A stretch of DNA of 64,000 bases from Methylorubrum thiocyanatum (GCA_014138645.1 JACJIB010000007.1:1-64000); one strand, 5' to 3'. Positions 24,015-33,320 are shown, counted from the first letter of the stretch. Numbers and translations: made by a program. The notes: generated by a model from the letters alone, not told the origin.

Positions 24015-24027
24015 ATATTGAGAGGCT

Positions 24028-24078
24028 CCGCCTTCTAAGCGGCAGGTCGTAGGTTCGAGCCCTACCGGGGTCGCCAGC
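24028..24078 (+). repeat. attR: right copy of the 51-bp attachment repeat (tRNA-Arg 3' fragment)
   Basis: Identical to 1686-1736. It keeps most of the anticodon arm, the T arm, the 3' acceptor strand and CCA but has no 5' half, so it is not a functional tRNA. It marks the right boundary of the island; chromosomal sequence resumes at 24079. Confidence 0.93.
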
Positions 24079-24150
24079 CCCATCCTCCATCGCTCGTCGT
24101 CCGGCGACCCAGCCGACACCGACCGGCCGCTTCGGCGCACCGCCGCGCTC

Positions 24151-27100
24151 TTACTGCGCGAGCAGCCTGTCGTAGAGAGCGATCAGATCCTCGCCCTGAT
24201 CCGCGGCGGTTCGGAGCGGCTGCGAGGGTGGCGGTGGGCTCGCGCGGAATCGTTCGGGATCAGCATCGATGCGCTTCAACGCGGCGCGCAGCCCGTCCGG
24301 CGATCCGACATCGACCCGGAAGCCGTTGACGCCTTCCTCGATGTCCTCGCCGATCGCGCCGAGTTCGCTCGCCACGACCCACAGCCCCGCCGCGCGCGCC
24401 TCCCGCGTCACCAGTCCGAAACTCTCCGGCCACAGGGAGGGAGCGAGCAGCACGTCCATGTCGGCGTAGAGCTCGCCGATCCGCTCCTGCGGCGCCTTGC
24501 CGAGGATCCGGACGGGGGTGGCGCCCCAGGTCTCCTCGCTCGCGTAATCGGTCGAGCGGGCGTGATCGACGAGGGTGAGGCTCAGGTTCTCGAACCGTCC
24601 CGCCCGCAGGATCGCCTCGATCAGCGTGGCGCCCTTGTGAGCCGTACGGCCGCCGATATGGCCGAGGCGGACCCGGCCCGCCGGCCCCTGCCGCCGGACG
24701 ACCGGCGCCAGACGCGGGACGCCGTTCGGAATCGCGATCGTCCGGGGAAAGCCGGCCCTGCGATAGATGTCGGCGAAGGATTCCGACACCGCGGCGATGA
24801 TTGCGGCGGGGCCGAGCACCCGTGCCAGCCTCCGGCGGCGCGCGACCGATCCCGCCGGTGTGACGGAGCGGCTCGTCGCGTCCGCGAGGAGGTCGGGCGA
24901 CGGCATCTGCACCAAGCCGTCCTCGTCGATGAGGAACTGGAAGTCGGAGATCCACCACGCGTCGTGGACGGTGATCATGTAGGGAATCGCCCTGTCCCGC
25001 ACCGCCTCGACCACGCTGGCGGTCAGTTGCTGAACGCAATGAACGTGGGCGAGGTCGGGCTCGAAGCGGTCGAGCAGGGCCTCGAACTCCGCGCGGACGT
25101 TCGGGTTGAACGGGCGCCAGTCCATGTTCGGCTCGCGCGGCGTGGCGATGCGGAAGACGGGGATCCCGCGATAGGCGTCGATGCGCGTCCGGTAGGGAGG
25201 CTCGACCTCCATGTCCGAGGCCACCACCGCGAGTTCGAACCGGTCCGCGGCGTGATCGAGGAGATGGTCGATGTTGTCGCGCACGACCCGCGTGGCACCC
25301 CCGACCGTCTGGGGCGGGAAGTAGACGTTGATCACGAGGAGGCGCGGCTTGCCCTCCCGGCGCTTTCGCGCGGCGGGCTTCGGCCCGTCTTGCGGCGGCG
25401 ACGCATCCTCGCGGGCGAGATCGGCCCAAGCCTCGTCCGAGGGCGCGCGGGCCGCCGGTGCGGTGCCGGACGGCAGGGACGGGGCGGCCGGCTCCCGGGA
25501 GCGCCGGGGCGAGCCGGCGAGGAGTCGTTCGAGGACATCGACGGCGGCGTCCAGACCGTAGGAGGCCAACGCCTTGGTCCGCGCTCGATCCCCGATCCTC
25601 CGTCGCAGCGCGGGATCTTCGATCAGCGCGGCGAGCGCCCTCGTCCAGTCCTGAACCGAATGCGCCAGCAGAGCGTCTTCCCGATCGACGAGAATCTCGC
25701 GGTAGGTGCGGGTCGCGCTGACGATCGAGGGAATGCCGCACATGGCGGCCTCCAACCACTTGATCTCGCTCTTGGCGTCCGCGAAGAGGCCGGGCGCGAG
25801 GACGGCGAGGTTAATGTCCGCCCCCGAGAGCGCCTCCCAATAGGCCGAGACGTCGTCGGTGAAGCCGAGCTGGCGCACGCGGTGCGCGAAGCGCCGGAAG
25901 CCGTCGCCGAGCCGCAGGTAGCCCGCGGTCACGAGGCGGATCTGCGGATGCCGCTCCATCATCGCGAGAAGCGCGGGCGCGGCGAGGTCGTTGAAGTCCT
26001 TGTTGTGCGCGCGCGTGCCGGATCCGTAGAAGATCGTCAGCGTCGTATCCGAGAAGGGCGCGCGGGGTCGCTTCAGGAAGGGCAGATTGCGCGCGTCGAG
26101 ACCGTTGCGCAGCACGTGACAGACGCCCGAACGGACGAGCGGACGCATCCGCTCGGCCAGCGCCGGCGTGGAGGTGAGGCCGATATCGCAGGCCTGCATC
26201 GCGTAGCGGAACAGGGGCACGCCGAATTGCAGCTCGACATAGTGCTTGTGCGTGATCTGCCCCTCGAAGCTCTCGAGCGGGTCCGGGAAGAGAGCCGCAT
26301 CGAAGACGATGTCGTCGATCTCGTAGATCGTCGGCAACCCGAGCGCCCGCGCGTAGAGGATGGCGTGCAGGACGCCGGGAAAGGCCGCCACCCGGTAGAA
26401 GATCACCGCCGCCGCCCGGTCGAGGGCCGGCCGGCAATCGGCCGCCTCGTCCTGCCGGAATACCTCGACCGTCCAGCCGCCATGCTCGAGCTGCTGGATC
26501 TTCTGCACGACACGGTAATGGTCGCATTGGGGAAGGTCGCGGTTGGCGACGATGACGACGTGCCCGTTCGCCGGGGCCGCGAGCCGCGCCGGCAGCGGAT
26601 CGACCGCCTCGATCAGGCTGCCGATCTGGTCGAGGCAGGCGGTGAGGCGATCATCCGCCTCCTGCCGCCGGCCGGCCATGTAGTCGATCCGCGCCTCCTC
26701 GCTGGTGCGGGCGAAGAACGCCTGGAGGGTCCGGTGCGCGGCAGCGCGCCATTCGGCGCTGGCGTGCCAGTCCCGGGCCGAGCGACGGACACGGTCGAGA
26801 GCCTCCGTCACACCGCTCGACTGCGCGAGCAGGCCGTCGATCGCGTGGATGTGGCTCCACACCGCGGCGCCCGGCGCGTCCGAGGCATGCGCGAAGGCGC
26901 GCGCCGCATCGTTGGTGCGGCTGAGCATGCGCAGGGCGTCGCCGCGCCGATGATGCAGGCGGCCCGAGACGTGGCCGGCCTTGAGCGCCCGATCGAACGC
27001 CTCCTTGGCGGCGATGGCGTTGCCGTTCTCGAGGTGATGCTCGCCGATCTGCTCCAGGAGCTGGGCCGAGCAGGCCTGCCGCACGGGCTCGAGTTCCCAG

Positions 27101-28056
27101 AGCTGGAAGCCGAGCTTCATGAAATGCCGGAGGGCGTTCAAACGCCCGGGCGGCGGCGGGGGCACCCCTTCGGGCAGCAGCGAGCGATAGACCGCCTCGT
27201 CGAAGCTCTCCGGAAAGGTCTCCTCCCCGATGAGCTGGAGCAGCGCCGCGGCCTCGGTCCCGGGCTCACGCTTCGGCACGCCCTCGCTCAGCCAGTGCCG
27301 GTACAGGTCGACATCGCGCACGCCGACGGGCGCGTCCGGGTTGTTCGAGCGGTAGAAATCGGGATCGAAGCGCAGGCGCAGGGAGATCGGCGCGAGGCGT
27401 CCCACCCCCTCGGTGAGGAAGACGACCAGCCCCTCGATGCGTGAGGCGGGCGGGCGCGGCAGCCACGCCTCGTTCAGCAACCCGAATTCGTGGAGCATGA
27501 ACAGGTCGAGCCAGGCTCCCGGCGAAACGCGCGCGCCGACCAGCAATTGGACGAAGCTTTCGGCAGGGCGTGCCGCGAGGCGGAGCCCGCCCGGCGCAGC
27601 GCGGGACGCGAGCATGGCTTCGTATTCCTGCTCGAGGGCCGACAGGTCGGCCGCGTAAGTACGCCCCTCGAACCGGCCGAAGCGCAGATAATGCTCGCCG
27701 AGTTCCCACGGCTCGGTCAGAGCCGTCAGATCGTCGTGGAGCGCCCGGTAATGCGACGGGATGAAGTCCGCCGGGAGCGGGCCGCTCTCGCCCTCCAATG
27801 CGGCGATCAGGGAGGCGGCGTTCGGCGCCCGCCCCTCTCTCCGCCCATGCTTGGCGTAGTGCTGCCTGAGGAGCTTGCGGTCGTCGCCCAGGATGGCGAG
27901 GTCGGGATAGTAGCGCCGATAGAAGACCGGATCGAAGCCGCCTTGGCCGATCAGCGCCCTCGGGACGCGGATCCTCGCGCTGCGCGAAATCTTGCCCAGG
28001 CCGACCTGCTTCGAGAGCAACTGCAAGCTACGCTTGAACAACGCCGGCAACCTCAT
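24151..28056 (-). CDS. Large protein with two glycosyltransferase domains and N-terminal repeats
   Basis: A 1301-residue protein. The N-terminus (about 40-330) holds four related modules of the 'FDPxFYRxxxPD ... HYxxxGxxEGR' type (FDPVFYRRYYPDLA near 41; FDPDFYRSNNPDA near 229), as found ahead of glycosyltransferases in surface polysaccharide loci. A TPR-like stretch follows (about 335-400). Glycosyltransferase domain 1 spans about 505-850. After a Pro/Ala linker, domain 2 (about 905-1295) starts LLVINVYFPPQTVGGATR and has the GT4 motif ESFGLVTREARAAG. The protein probably transfers sugars to a surface glycan. The palindrome GTGGATTGATCCAC at 28059-28072 lies just before the start. Confidence 0.85.
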   Translation of the reverse strand: MRLPALFKRSLQLLSKQVGLGKISRSARIRVPRALIGQGGFDPVFYRRYYPDLAILGDDRKLLRQHYAKHGRREGRAPNAASLIAALEGESGPLPADFIPSHYRALHDDLTALTEPWELGEHYLRFGRFEGRTYAADLSALEQEYEAMLASRAAPGGLRLAARPAESFVQLLVGARVSPGAWLDLFMLHEFGLLNEAWLPRPPASRIEGLVVFLTEGVGRLAPISLRLRFDPDFYRSNNPDAPVGVRDVDLYRHWLSEGVPKREPGTEAAALLQLIGEETFPESFDEAVYRSLLPEGVPPPPPGRLNALRHFMKLGFQLWELEPVRQACSAQLLEQIGEHHLENGNAIAAKEAFDRALKAGHVSGRLHHRRGDALRMLSRTNDAARAFAHASDAPGAAVWSHIHAIDGLLAQSSGVTEALDRVRRSARDWHASAEWRAAAHRTLQAFFARTSEEARIDYMAGRRQEADDRLTACLDQIGSLIEAVDPLPARLAAPANGHVVIVANRDLPQCDHYRVVQKIQQLEHGGWTVEVFRQDEAADCRPALDRAAAVIFYRVAAFPGVLHAILYARALGLPTIYEIDDIVFDAALFPDPLESFEGQITHKHYVELQFGVPLFRYAMQACDIGLTSTPALAERMRPLVRSGVCHVLRNGLDARNLPFLKRPRAPFSDTTLTIFYGSGTRAHNKDFNDLAAPALLAMMERHPQIRLVTAGYLRLGDGFRRFAHRVRQLGFTDDVSAYWEALSGADINLAVLAPGLFADAKSEIKWLEAAMCGIPSIVSATRTYREILVDREDALLAHSVQDWTRALAALIEDPALRRRIGDRARTKALASYGLDAAVDVLERLLAGSPRRSREPAAPSLPSGTAPAARAPSDEAWADLAREDASPPQDGPKPAARKRREGKPRLLVINVYFPPQTVGGATRVVRDNIDHLLDHAADRFELAVVASDMEVEPPYRTRIDAYRGIPVFRIATPREPNMDWRPFNPNVRAEFEALLDRFEPDLAHVHCVQQLTASVVEAVRDRAIPYMITVHDAWWISDFQFLIDEDGLVQMPSPDLLADATSRSVTPAGSVARRRRLARVLGPAAIIAAVSESFADIYRRAGFPRTIAIPNGVPRLAPVVRRQGPAGRVRLGHIGGRTAHKGATLIEAILRAGRFENLSLTLVDHARSTDYASEETWGATPVRILGKAPQERIGELYADMDVLLAPSLWPESFGLVTREARAAGLWVVASELGAIGEDIEEGVNGFRVDVGSPDGLRAALKRIDADPERFRASPPPPSQPLRTAADQGEDLIALYDRLLAQ

Positions 28057-28582
28057 GCGTGGATTGATCCACGATCTTCAGGAAGGATCCGACGGCCTCC
28101 CTATTTCAATCCGGTGACAGGCCTTACGAATGCGTCATCAAACCGGACGCCCAGGAACACGGATCTCATCACGCCCTGAAATTACCTCTCACCCACACCG
28201 ATTGGCGCATGGATAGGCTCTCCACCGACGAAATACGCTCCTCTCTGTATGACATGTGCGCCGAATTGCCAGAGCCCGCACGCCGCTTCCGATCACTCCG
28301 ACGCGAGCGAAAGCGGTGCGCTGTCCCATTCGGGACCGACCACCTCCAAAGAACCTGTGATTGAGAGCACCAGGGCTGCCGCTCGCGGAGCAGGGCTGTC
28401 GGAGCTTCCGCCCAACATCTCGGAGCCGCCGCTCGAACGCGTCCGGCCTCAAACGATGGTAGCCTCGGCTTCCGCGGCGCTCGATGCCTTGGCTCGGCCG
28501 AGGCCCGCTTCGAACGATTGCACGCCAGCGGAAAAGAACGTTACTCGGCGTTCCCTTCCCTGAACGGTGAGACGTCCGCAGC
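28057..28582. other. Intergenic region between divergent glycosyltransferase and methyltransferase genes
   Basis: A 526-bp gap. Frames on both strands are Arg/Ser/Pro-rich and match nothing I know. Apart from the 14-bp palindrome at 28059-28072 I see no clear structure. It presumably carries the two divergent promoters. Confidence 0.45.
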
Positions 28583-29491
28583 ATGCATCCCGGTGGCCTG
28601 TCGCTGGACGCCTTCCTGAGCCGCCGGTCCGCGGACAGACGCCTCGCCCGCCTCACGCACGACGTTCCCCTGCCCAAGGCACGGGGTCTCGAATTCGGGC
28701 CGGCGAACAATCCGACAGCTTTGCCGGAGGGCTTCCGCGTCGCCTATGTCGATCACGCCCTGGACGCCCCGGCCGACCTGCCGAATGCCGTGCCGGTCGA
28801 TCATGCCTGGGCCGGCTCGGGCTCGCTGGCAGCGGCGCTCGGACACGAGGCGCTGGGACAGAACGGCCTCGACTTCGCCATCGCCGCGCAGGTCGCGCAG
28901 TACGTGCCGAACCTGCTCGGCTGGTTTCGCGGCATCCATGCCGTCCTGCGGCCGGGCGGGGTGCTCAACCTCTCGCTGCCCGACCGGCGCTTCATGTTCG
29001 ATGCCGGCCGGAGCGACAGCACCATCGCAGAGCTGGTCGAGGCGGACCTGCTGGATTACGACCGGCCCAGCCCGCGCCAGATCTTCGCCCATACCTATCA
29101 GGCCCTCGCCGTCGAGCCCGGCGCGGTCTGGGCAGGCGAGGATCCGAGGCGCGCGCCGCGGTTATGCGGCGAGTTCGCCCTGGCACTCGCGCACAAGCAG
29201 GCCGCCGAGAGCCTCGCCTCGCGCCGTTATCAGCTCTGCCATTGCTGGGTGTTCACGCCCCTCTCCTTCCTCGACGTCGTCGAGGCGGCGGCGCGGCTCG
29301 GCCTGTTCCCGTTCGTGCTGAACCGGATCGCCGGGACGGAGCCGGAGGGGTTCGAGTTCTACGTCTCGATGCGGCGCGACGCCGAGACGGATCCGCAGGC
29401 GCTGCGCGGCCTGCAGGAGGTCGCCGTCACCCACTTGCGTGAGATCCTGACGCGGCAGCAACGGACGGCGCGGCTGCTCGCCACCGCCTGA
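28583..29491 (+). CDS. SAM-dependent methyltransferase (class I)
   Basis: A 302-residue protein with a class I methyltransferase-like core: LEFGPANNPTALPEGFRVAY as the SAM-binding region followed by the acidic VDHA strand end (about 34-60), the DFAIAAQVAQYVPNLLGWFR segment (about 95-115), and LRPGGVLNLSLPDRRFMFD (about 122-140), the usual strand-loop after motif III. Proteins of this type often modify glycans or glycolipids, and the divergent neighbour is a large glycosyltransferase, so they may serve the same polysaccharide. It ends before a strong bidirectional hairpin at 29538-29587. Confidence 0.8.
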   Translation: MHPGGLSLDAFLSRRSADRRLARLTHDVPLPKARGLEFGPANNPTALPEGFRVAYVDHALDAPADLPNAVPVDHAWAGSGSLAAALGHEALGQNGLDFAIAAQVAQYVPNLLGWFRGIHAVLRPGGVLNLSLPDRRFMFDAGRSDSTIAELVEADLLDYDRPSPRQIFAHTYQALAVEPGAVWAGEDPRRAPRLCGEFALALAHKQAAESLASRRYQLCHCWVFTPLSFLDVVEAAARLGLFPFVLNRIAGTEPEGFEFYVSMRRDAETDPQALRGLQEVAVTHLREILTRQQRTARLLATA

Positions 29492-29537
29492 GCCCCATCC
29501 AGGCGGTCCCCTGCTCACCGCAGCCGCCGGAACAACA

Positions 29538-29587
29538 AAGCCCGGATAGGCCGGGCGGACGGAATCCGCGCCGGCCTATCCGGGCTT
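29538..29587. terminator. 17-bp perfect stem-loop between converging genes
   Basis: AAGCCCGGATAGGCCGG at 29538-29554 pairs perfectly with 29571-29587; the 16-base loop can itself pair (GCGGA/TCCGC). It lies between the methyltransferase stop and the anti-sigma stop, so it probably terminates both transcripts. Confidence 0.85.
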
Positions 29588-29632
29588 GCTCGATGGTGCC
29601 TTCTCCGAGGCTTGGCGCTCCTTCGGGGCGCC

Positions 29633-30403
29633 TTACTCGCGGATCGCGGCGAGGCGGGCGGCCGCGGCATGGAGGGCCGGGTCGTCGCGCGAGCCGCTGA
29701 GCGCGTAGGCGGTGGTGCCGTTGCGCCAATAGGCGGTGGTGCCGTCGCTCGAACGGGCCACCGGCTCCGCGCCGTCCGGCAACGGGGCTCCGCTGCTGTT
29801 CTTGGCGAACAGGGCGAGTTCGCCGATCTCGGGCGACTGGATCGAAATCTCGATTCCGGTGCCGTTCCGGCTCGGGAAAATCTGCACGTCCCGGACGGAC
29901 CAGCCCGTCGGCAGCGGCGGCAGGTCGACACCGGTCGCGGCCTCGAGGTCGGCGGGATCGTAGGCCGAGGCCATGGGCTGGCTCGACGTGCGGGCGCGGA
30001 TCTGGACGGCCTCGCGGGCCTGCTTCGCTTCCTCGGCCAAGGACGGGTCGATCGGCGAGGCGAAGGATTCGGGCACGCCGAAGCTGCCGCTCTCGGTATG
30101 GGCGAGCCAGCCCGCCCCCACCAGAACCACGACGGCCGCCGCCCGGCGCAGGCGAGAGCGCACCCGCTGCCACGCGAAGGCGCGGTCGATCCGGCGCGCG
30201 TCCGAGCGCAGCCGCTCCGGCGGCAGGCTCGGCACCGGCAGGAAGGCCTCCCGCAAGGCGTCGCGGTCGCGCAGGTCGGCCATGACCCTCAGCGCGTCCT
30301 CGGGATTGCGCGCGAGATGCGCCTCGACCTCGACGCGGCGCATCCGGTCGAGCTCGCCATCGACATACGCGATAAGATCGGTTTCCGTGACCGGGTCGAC
30401 CAT
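29633..30403 (-). CDS. Transmembrane anti-sigma factor
   Basis: A 256-residue protein encoded directly after an ECF sigma factor. The N-terminus (VTETDLIAYVDGELD near 5-19, then HLARNPEDALRVM) is the anti-sigma domain pattern; one membrane helix follows near 88-104 (AAAVVVLVGAGWLA), and the rest is a periplasmic domain with Ser/Thr/Gly-rich beta character (TGWSVRDVQIFPSRNGTGIE). It lacks the HxxxCxxC zinc motif of ZAS-type anti-sigmas. ATG at 30403 has GGAG upstream. It would hold the sigma factor at the membrane until an envelope signal releases it; the signal is unknown. Confidence 0.85.
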   Translation of the reverse strand: MVDPVTETDLIAYVDGELDRMRRVEVEAHLARNPEDALRVMADLRDRDALREAFLPVPSLPPERLRSDARRIDRAFAWQRVRSRLRRAAAVVVLVGAGWLAHTESGSFGVPESFASPIDPSLAEEAKQAREAVQIRARTSSQPMASAYDPADLEAATGVDLPPLPTGWSVRDVQIFPSRNGTGIEISIQSPEIGELALFAKNSSGAPLPDGAEPVARSSDGTTAYWRNGTTAYALSGSRDDPALHAAAARLAAIRE

Positions 30404-30487
30404 CAGCCCACTCCGACTGCCCTGCTTGCCCACCGTCCAACCTCTTCGTTTTTCGGCGTTGTTGTTGTTAACGGCCAAACAGGGTCT

Positions 30488-31066
30488 TCAATTCCCACCC
30501 ACAACGCGAAGATGTGACCGGCCACGCTCAGGACCATCGTCGGTAGAGCCGGCGGCGGCCTTGCCCTTGCGCCCGCCTTCCTCGAAGGCGCGCAGGGCCG
30601 CCCGGCCGCGGCCGAGCCGGGACATCAGGGTGCCGATCGGGATCCCGAGCACGGCCGCCGCGTCGGCATAGGCCATGCCCTCGAGGGTCACGAGGTGGAG
30701 CGCGGCGCGCTGCTCCTCGGGCAGGTCCTCGAACGCCTTGCGGATCTGCATGAGCCGCACCTGCCCCTCCTGGGCCGGCGGGGCCACCTCCTCGGAGAGC
30801 TGCACCAGCACGTCGGCATGGCGTGCCTCGACCCGCTTGCGGCGCTGCTCGTCGATGAAGACGTTGTGCAGCACCGTCATCATCCAGGTGCGCAGGTTCG
30901 TATCGGGCCGCAGGTTCGCGCGCGATTCCAGGGCGCGAACCATGGTGTCGTGGACGAGGTCATCCGCCTTGAGCGAATCCCGCGTCAGCGACCGGGCGTA
31001 GCGCCGCAACGGCACCAGCAGGTCGACGATATCGGAGCGTTTCGAGCGCGTTCTATCGAGCACCAT
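30488..31066 (-). CDS. ECF-family RNA polymerase sigma factor
   Basis: A 192-residue sigma-70 family factor with region 2 (about 10-80: LLVPLRRYARSLTRDSLKAD, then DDLVHDTMVRAL and LRTWMMTVLHNVFIDEQRR) and region 4 (about 110-165: AFEDLPEEQRAALHLVTLEG, then ADAAAVLGIPIGTLMSRLGR). ATG at 31066 is used; upstream codons are atypical. The next gene is its membrane anti-sigma factor. On the coding strand GGAAT-N16-CGTC (31099 down to 31075) resembles an ECF promoter and may be autoregulatory, although it would leave almost no leader. Confidence 0.92.
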   Translation of the reverse strand: MVLDRTRSKRSDIVDLLVPLRRYARSLTRDSLKADDLVHDTMVRALESRANLRPDTNLRTWMMTVLHNVFIDEQRRKRVEARHADVLVQLSEEVAPPAQEGQVRLMQIRKAFEDLPEEQRAALHLVTLEGMAYADAAAVLGIPIGTLMSRLGRGRAALRAFEEGGRKGKAAAGSTDDGPERGRSHLRVVGGN

Positions 31067-31219
31067 AAACCGTTGACGTCTGCCCGGCGGCTTTATTCCG
31101 CCCCGCTGAAAAAAATTCCGAAAAATTTTCGGAGGGGGCCGAAACAGGGGCTGAAGGCCGGTCCGGCGTTCTGCGCGGACTCGATCCAAGTCCTCCTCTC
31201 GATCCAAGTCCTCATAAAG

Positions 31220-31262
31220 ACACAGCCCCGGGCCGGATGTCGAATCCGGCCCGGGGCTGTGT
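31220..31262 (-). terminator. 19-bp perfect stem-loop after the L,D-transpeptidase gene
   Basis: ACACAGCCCCGGGCCGGAT (31220-31238) pairs perfectly with 31244-31262 around a 5-base loop. It lies 43 bases past the stop of the minus-strand L,D-transpeptidase, followed by TCTTTATG on that strand. Strong intrinsic terminator. Confidence 0.88.
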
Positions 31263-31304
31263 TCATCCCAACGTCGTGGGCGCGTTACGCCCTTCCCCGC
31301 GCCC

Positions 31305-32609
31305 TCAGTTCTCCTCGTCGCCCGGCTCGAACACTTCGGGCTGGGTCGAGGCGGCGCTGGCGACCGGGGTCGGCGCCTCGATGGTGGACGGCACGTTCAC
31401 GCCGTCGCGCTTGTAGATGTCGTCGCGGAACTGCACCGTGCCGTCCGGGGTCGCCCAGGCGGTGATGTAGGTCCAGTAGACCGGCACCGGCTGCGTCAGG
31501 CGGGCATCGATGCGCTGGCCGCTCTCCACCGCCTGCTCGACATGGGCACGGTCCCAGCCGGGCGTGTCCTTGAGGAGCCACGTGATGTACTCGCGCACGT
31601 TCTGCACGCGCACGCAGCCCGAGGAGATGAAGCGGAAGTCGTCGCCGAACACGCCGCGGGAATTGGTGTCGTGCATGAACACGCCGTGCGGGTTCGGGAT
31701 GTTGATGCGCACGACGCCCATGGAGTTGAAGTCGGCGCCCGAGTCCTGGCGGTAGGTGTAGCGGGTGCCCTCGTCCGAGTTCCAGTTCACGGAGCGCGGC
31801 GAGATCTCCTGGCCGCCCGAGAGGATGCGGATCTTGTTGTCCGTGAGGTAGTTCGGATCCTTCTGCATCTTCGGGATCAGGTCCTTCCTCACGATCGAGG
31901 CCGGGACCGTCCAGGTCGGGTTGAAATTGATCTCGACCGCCTTGGCATTCATGATCGGCGACTGGCGGTCGATCTTGCCGACGCCCGCGGCGTGCAGGGT
32001 CACGACCTGGCCGTTCTCCACCGTCTGCACCAGGGCGGCGGGGATGTTGGTGATGACGAAGCGCCGGCCGAGATCGCCCGAATACGAGCGCAGGCGGATC
32101 ACGTTGGTCTCGAGCTGGCGCAGGCGCACGTCGGCGGGCACGTTCATCGCCGCCTGGGTCGCCGGGCTCATCTGGCCGGTCTGCGACAGGCCGTGGCGGG
32201 CCTGGAAGCGCTTCACGCCGGCCGCGACGTAGGAATCGTAGACGCCCGCGCCGCCGGCGGTGGCGTCGAGGTCGCCGGTGACGATCAGGCGCTGGCGCAC
32301 CGCCGCCACCGCCGGGCCGCGGGAGCCGACCCGCAGGCCGGCCGCGCCGGTCACGGCCTGCCAGCCGCCGCGCGAGACGATGGCGCGGTACTTCTCGACC
32401 ATCGCCTCGGTCGCCGCGATGGTGTCGGGCGAGAGGATCGGCGTCGAGGAGCGGTGCACCTGCATGGTGGTGGGCGAGGAATAATCCTGCGCCCACTCGG
32501 CCTGGGCGAAGCCGGCCTCGCGCGCGAATGCCGGGCCGGCGAGCAGCGTCGCCCCCAGGAAAGCGGCGGCGAGGGGGCGGAAACGGGAGTGGCGCGCGGT
32601 CTGCAGCAT
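31305..32609 (-). CDS. L,D-transpeptidase (YkuD/YcbB type) with peptidoglycan-binding domain
   Basis: A 434-residue periplasmic enzyme. A signal peptide covers about 1-29 (LAAAFLGATLLAGPAFA). Residues about 90-160 are a peptidoglycan-binding domain (GSRGPAVAAVRQRLIVTGDL, then YVAAGVKRFQARHGLSQTG). The YkuD catalytic domain is at about 190-350, with HDT near 320 and the active-site box SSGCVRV near 335 (Cys nucleophile). Such enzymes form 3-3 crosslinks in peptidoglycan or attach proteins to it. The gene is monocistronic, with a strong terminator downstream. Confidence 0.93.
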   Translation of the reverse strand: MLQTARHSRFRPLAAAFLGATLLAGPAFAREAGFAQAEWAQDYSSPTTMQVHRSSTPILSPDTIAATEAMVEKYRAIVSRGGWQAVTGAAGLRVGSRGPAVAAVRQRLIVTGDLDATAGGAGVYDSYVAAGVKRFQARHGLSQTGQMSPATQAAMNVPADVRLRQLETNVIRLRSYSGDLGRRFVITNIPAALVQTVENGQVVTLHAAGVGKIDRQSPIMNAKAVEINFNPTWTVPASIVRKDLIPKMQKDPNYLTDNKIRILSGGQEISPRSVNWNSDEGTRYTYRQDSGADFNSMGVVRINIPNPHGVFMHDTNSRGVFGDDFRFISSGCVRVQNVREYITWLLKDTPGWDRAHVEQAVESGQRIDARLTQPVPVYWTYITAWATPDGTVQFRDDIYKRDGVNVPSTIEAPTPVASAASTQPEVFEPGDEEN

Positions 32610-32891
32610 CGATCCGGGCTCTGGATGAGGGTGCGGTCGGTGGATCCGGCCGGGACTGACGGCTCAAACGCCAAGGCGTAAAAGAACCAAGTCTCGGCCA
32701 AGTCCTCGTGTCGCGGTTGTTGCGGTCTCGTGGTTAAGAAGCCATGCCGTTCCGGGCCATATTGTGGCGTCCGGGTGTGGCGGCGCACGCACCAGCCCTT
32801 CCGTGGAGCCGTCGGGCGCGGCGACAGGGCGGCAATGGGGCGCCGGCTGAGGCCCCTACCGGCCGGGCGCGAAGCGGCGTAAGGCTCGTGC

Positions 32892-33296
32892 ATGCCGACC
32901 CCACGCCGCGACCGGACCGGAGGAGCGCCGCGCATCCTGCGCGGGCTGACGGCCGTGGCCGCGCTCTACGCGCTGGTGCTCCAGGCCCTGCTCGGCGGCA
33001 TCGCGGCCCTTCCCGTCGCGGGTGCCCCCGCCATCCTCTGCCTGCAGGCGGCGGACGGCGCCGCCTCCGCTCAGGCCGCGGCAAAGGACGGGCTCCCGGC
33101 CCCGGATTCGCACCACACCGGCTGCTGCACGGCCGCGCACCATCCGTTCGCCGCCGCGCTCCCGCCTCTCGTCTCGACCGCAGCCGTCTGGCCCGAACGG
33201 GATGCCGGCCGCGCCGACTGGTTTCGCGCCCCACACCGGACGGCCCGTCCGCCGCCCTTCACCCTCGCCCATGCCCGGGCTCCGCTGGCCGCCTGA
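32892..33296 (+). CDS. Small Cys/His-rich membrane protein (DUF2946-like), copy A
   Basis: A 134-residue protein with one hydrophobic helix near 18-45 (VAALYALVLQALLGGIAALP) and a C-terminal part rich in His and Cys (ILCLQAAD, then HHTGCCTAAHHP), a pattern suited to metal binding. A paralogue of the same layout occurs at 35807-36190, and between them are copper-chaperone genes, so a role in copper handling is likely. It resembles DUF2946 proteins, which often precede copper receptors and chaperones. It is the first gene of the apparent copper cluster. Confidence 0.7.
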   Translation: MPTPRRDRTGGAPRILRGLTAVAALYALVLQALLGGIAALPVAGAPAILCLQAADGAASAQAAAKDGLPAPDSHHTGCCTAAHHPFAAALPPLVSTAAVWPERDAGRADWFRAPHRTARPPPFTLAHARAPLAA

Positions 33297-33320
33297 CGCG
33301 CTCGATCCAATCGAATCTTC

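Larger units (their letters stand above)
1737..24027. mobile_element. Integrative/mobilizable genomic island in tRNA-Arg
   Basis: The segment is bounded by exact 51-bp direct repeats of the tRNA 3' half. It carries a tyrosine integrase of the DUF4102 (arm-binding) type facing inward from the right end, a second tyrosine recombinase, a serine recombinase, a relaxase with a MobC-like partner, two ParB-like proteins and cargo genes. No type IV secretion genes are present, so it looks mobilizable rather than self-transmissible. Gene content, local AT-rich patches (13920-14150, 21080-22110) and a gene remnant at 20707-21081 indicate a mosaic built by several insertions. Confidence 0.88.

Noticed and set aside
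24562..27444. Very long plus-strand open frame (960 codons) opposite the glycosyltransferase gene
   Set aside because: It is antisense to a protein with clear domains, is dominated by Arg/Gly/Asp/Val in the pattern of a complementary frame, and resembles no family.
28249..28563. 104-codon frame in the gap before the methyltransferase
   Set aside because: Ser/Pro/Ala-rich composition and no ribosome site; it looks random.
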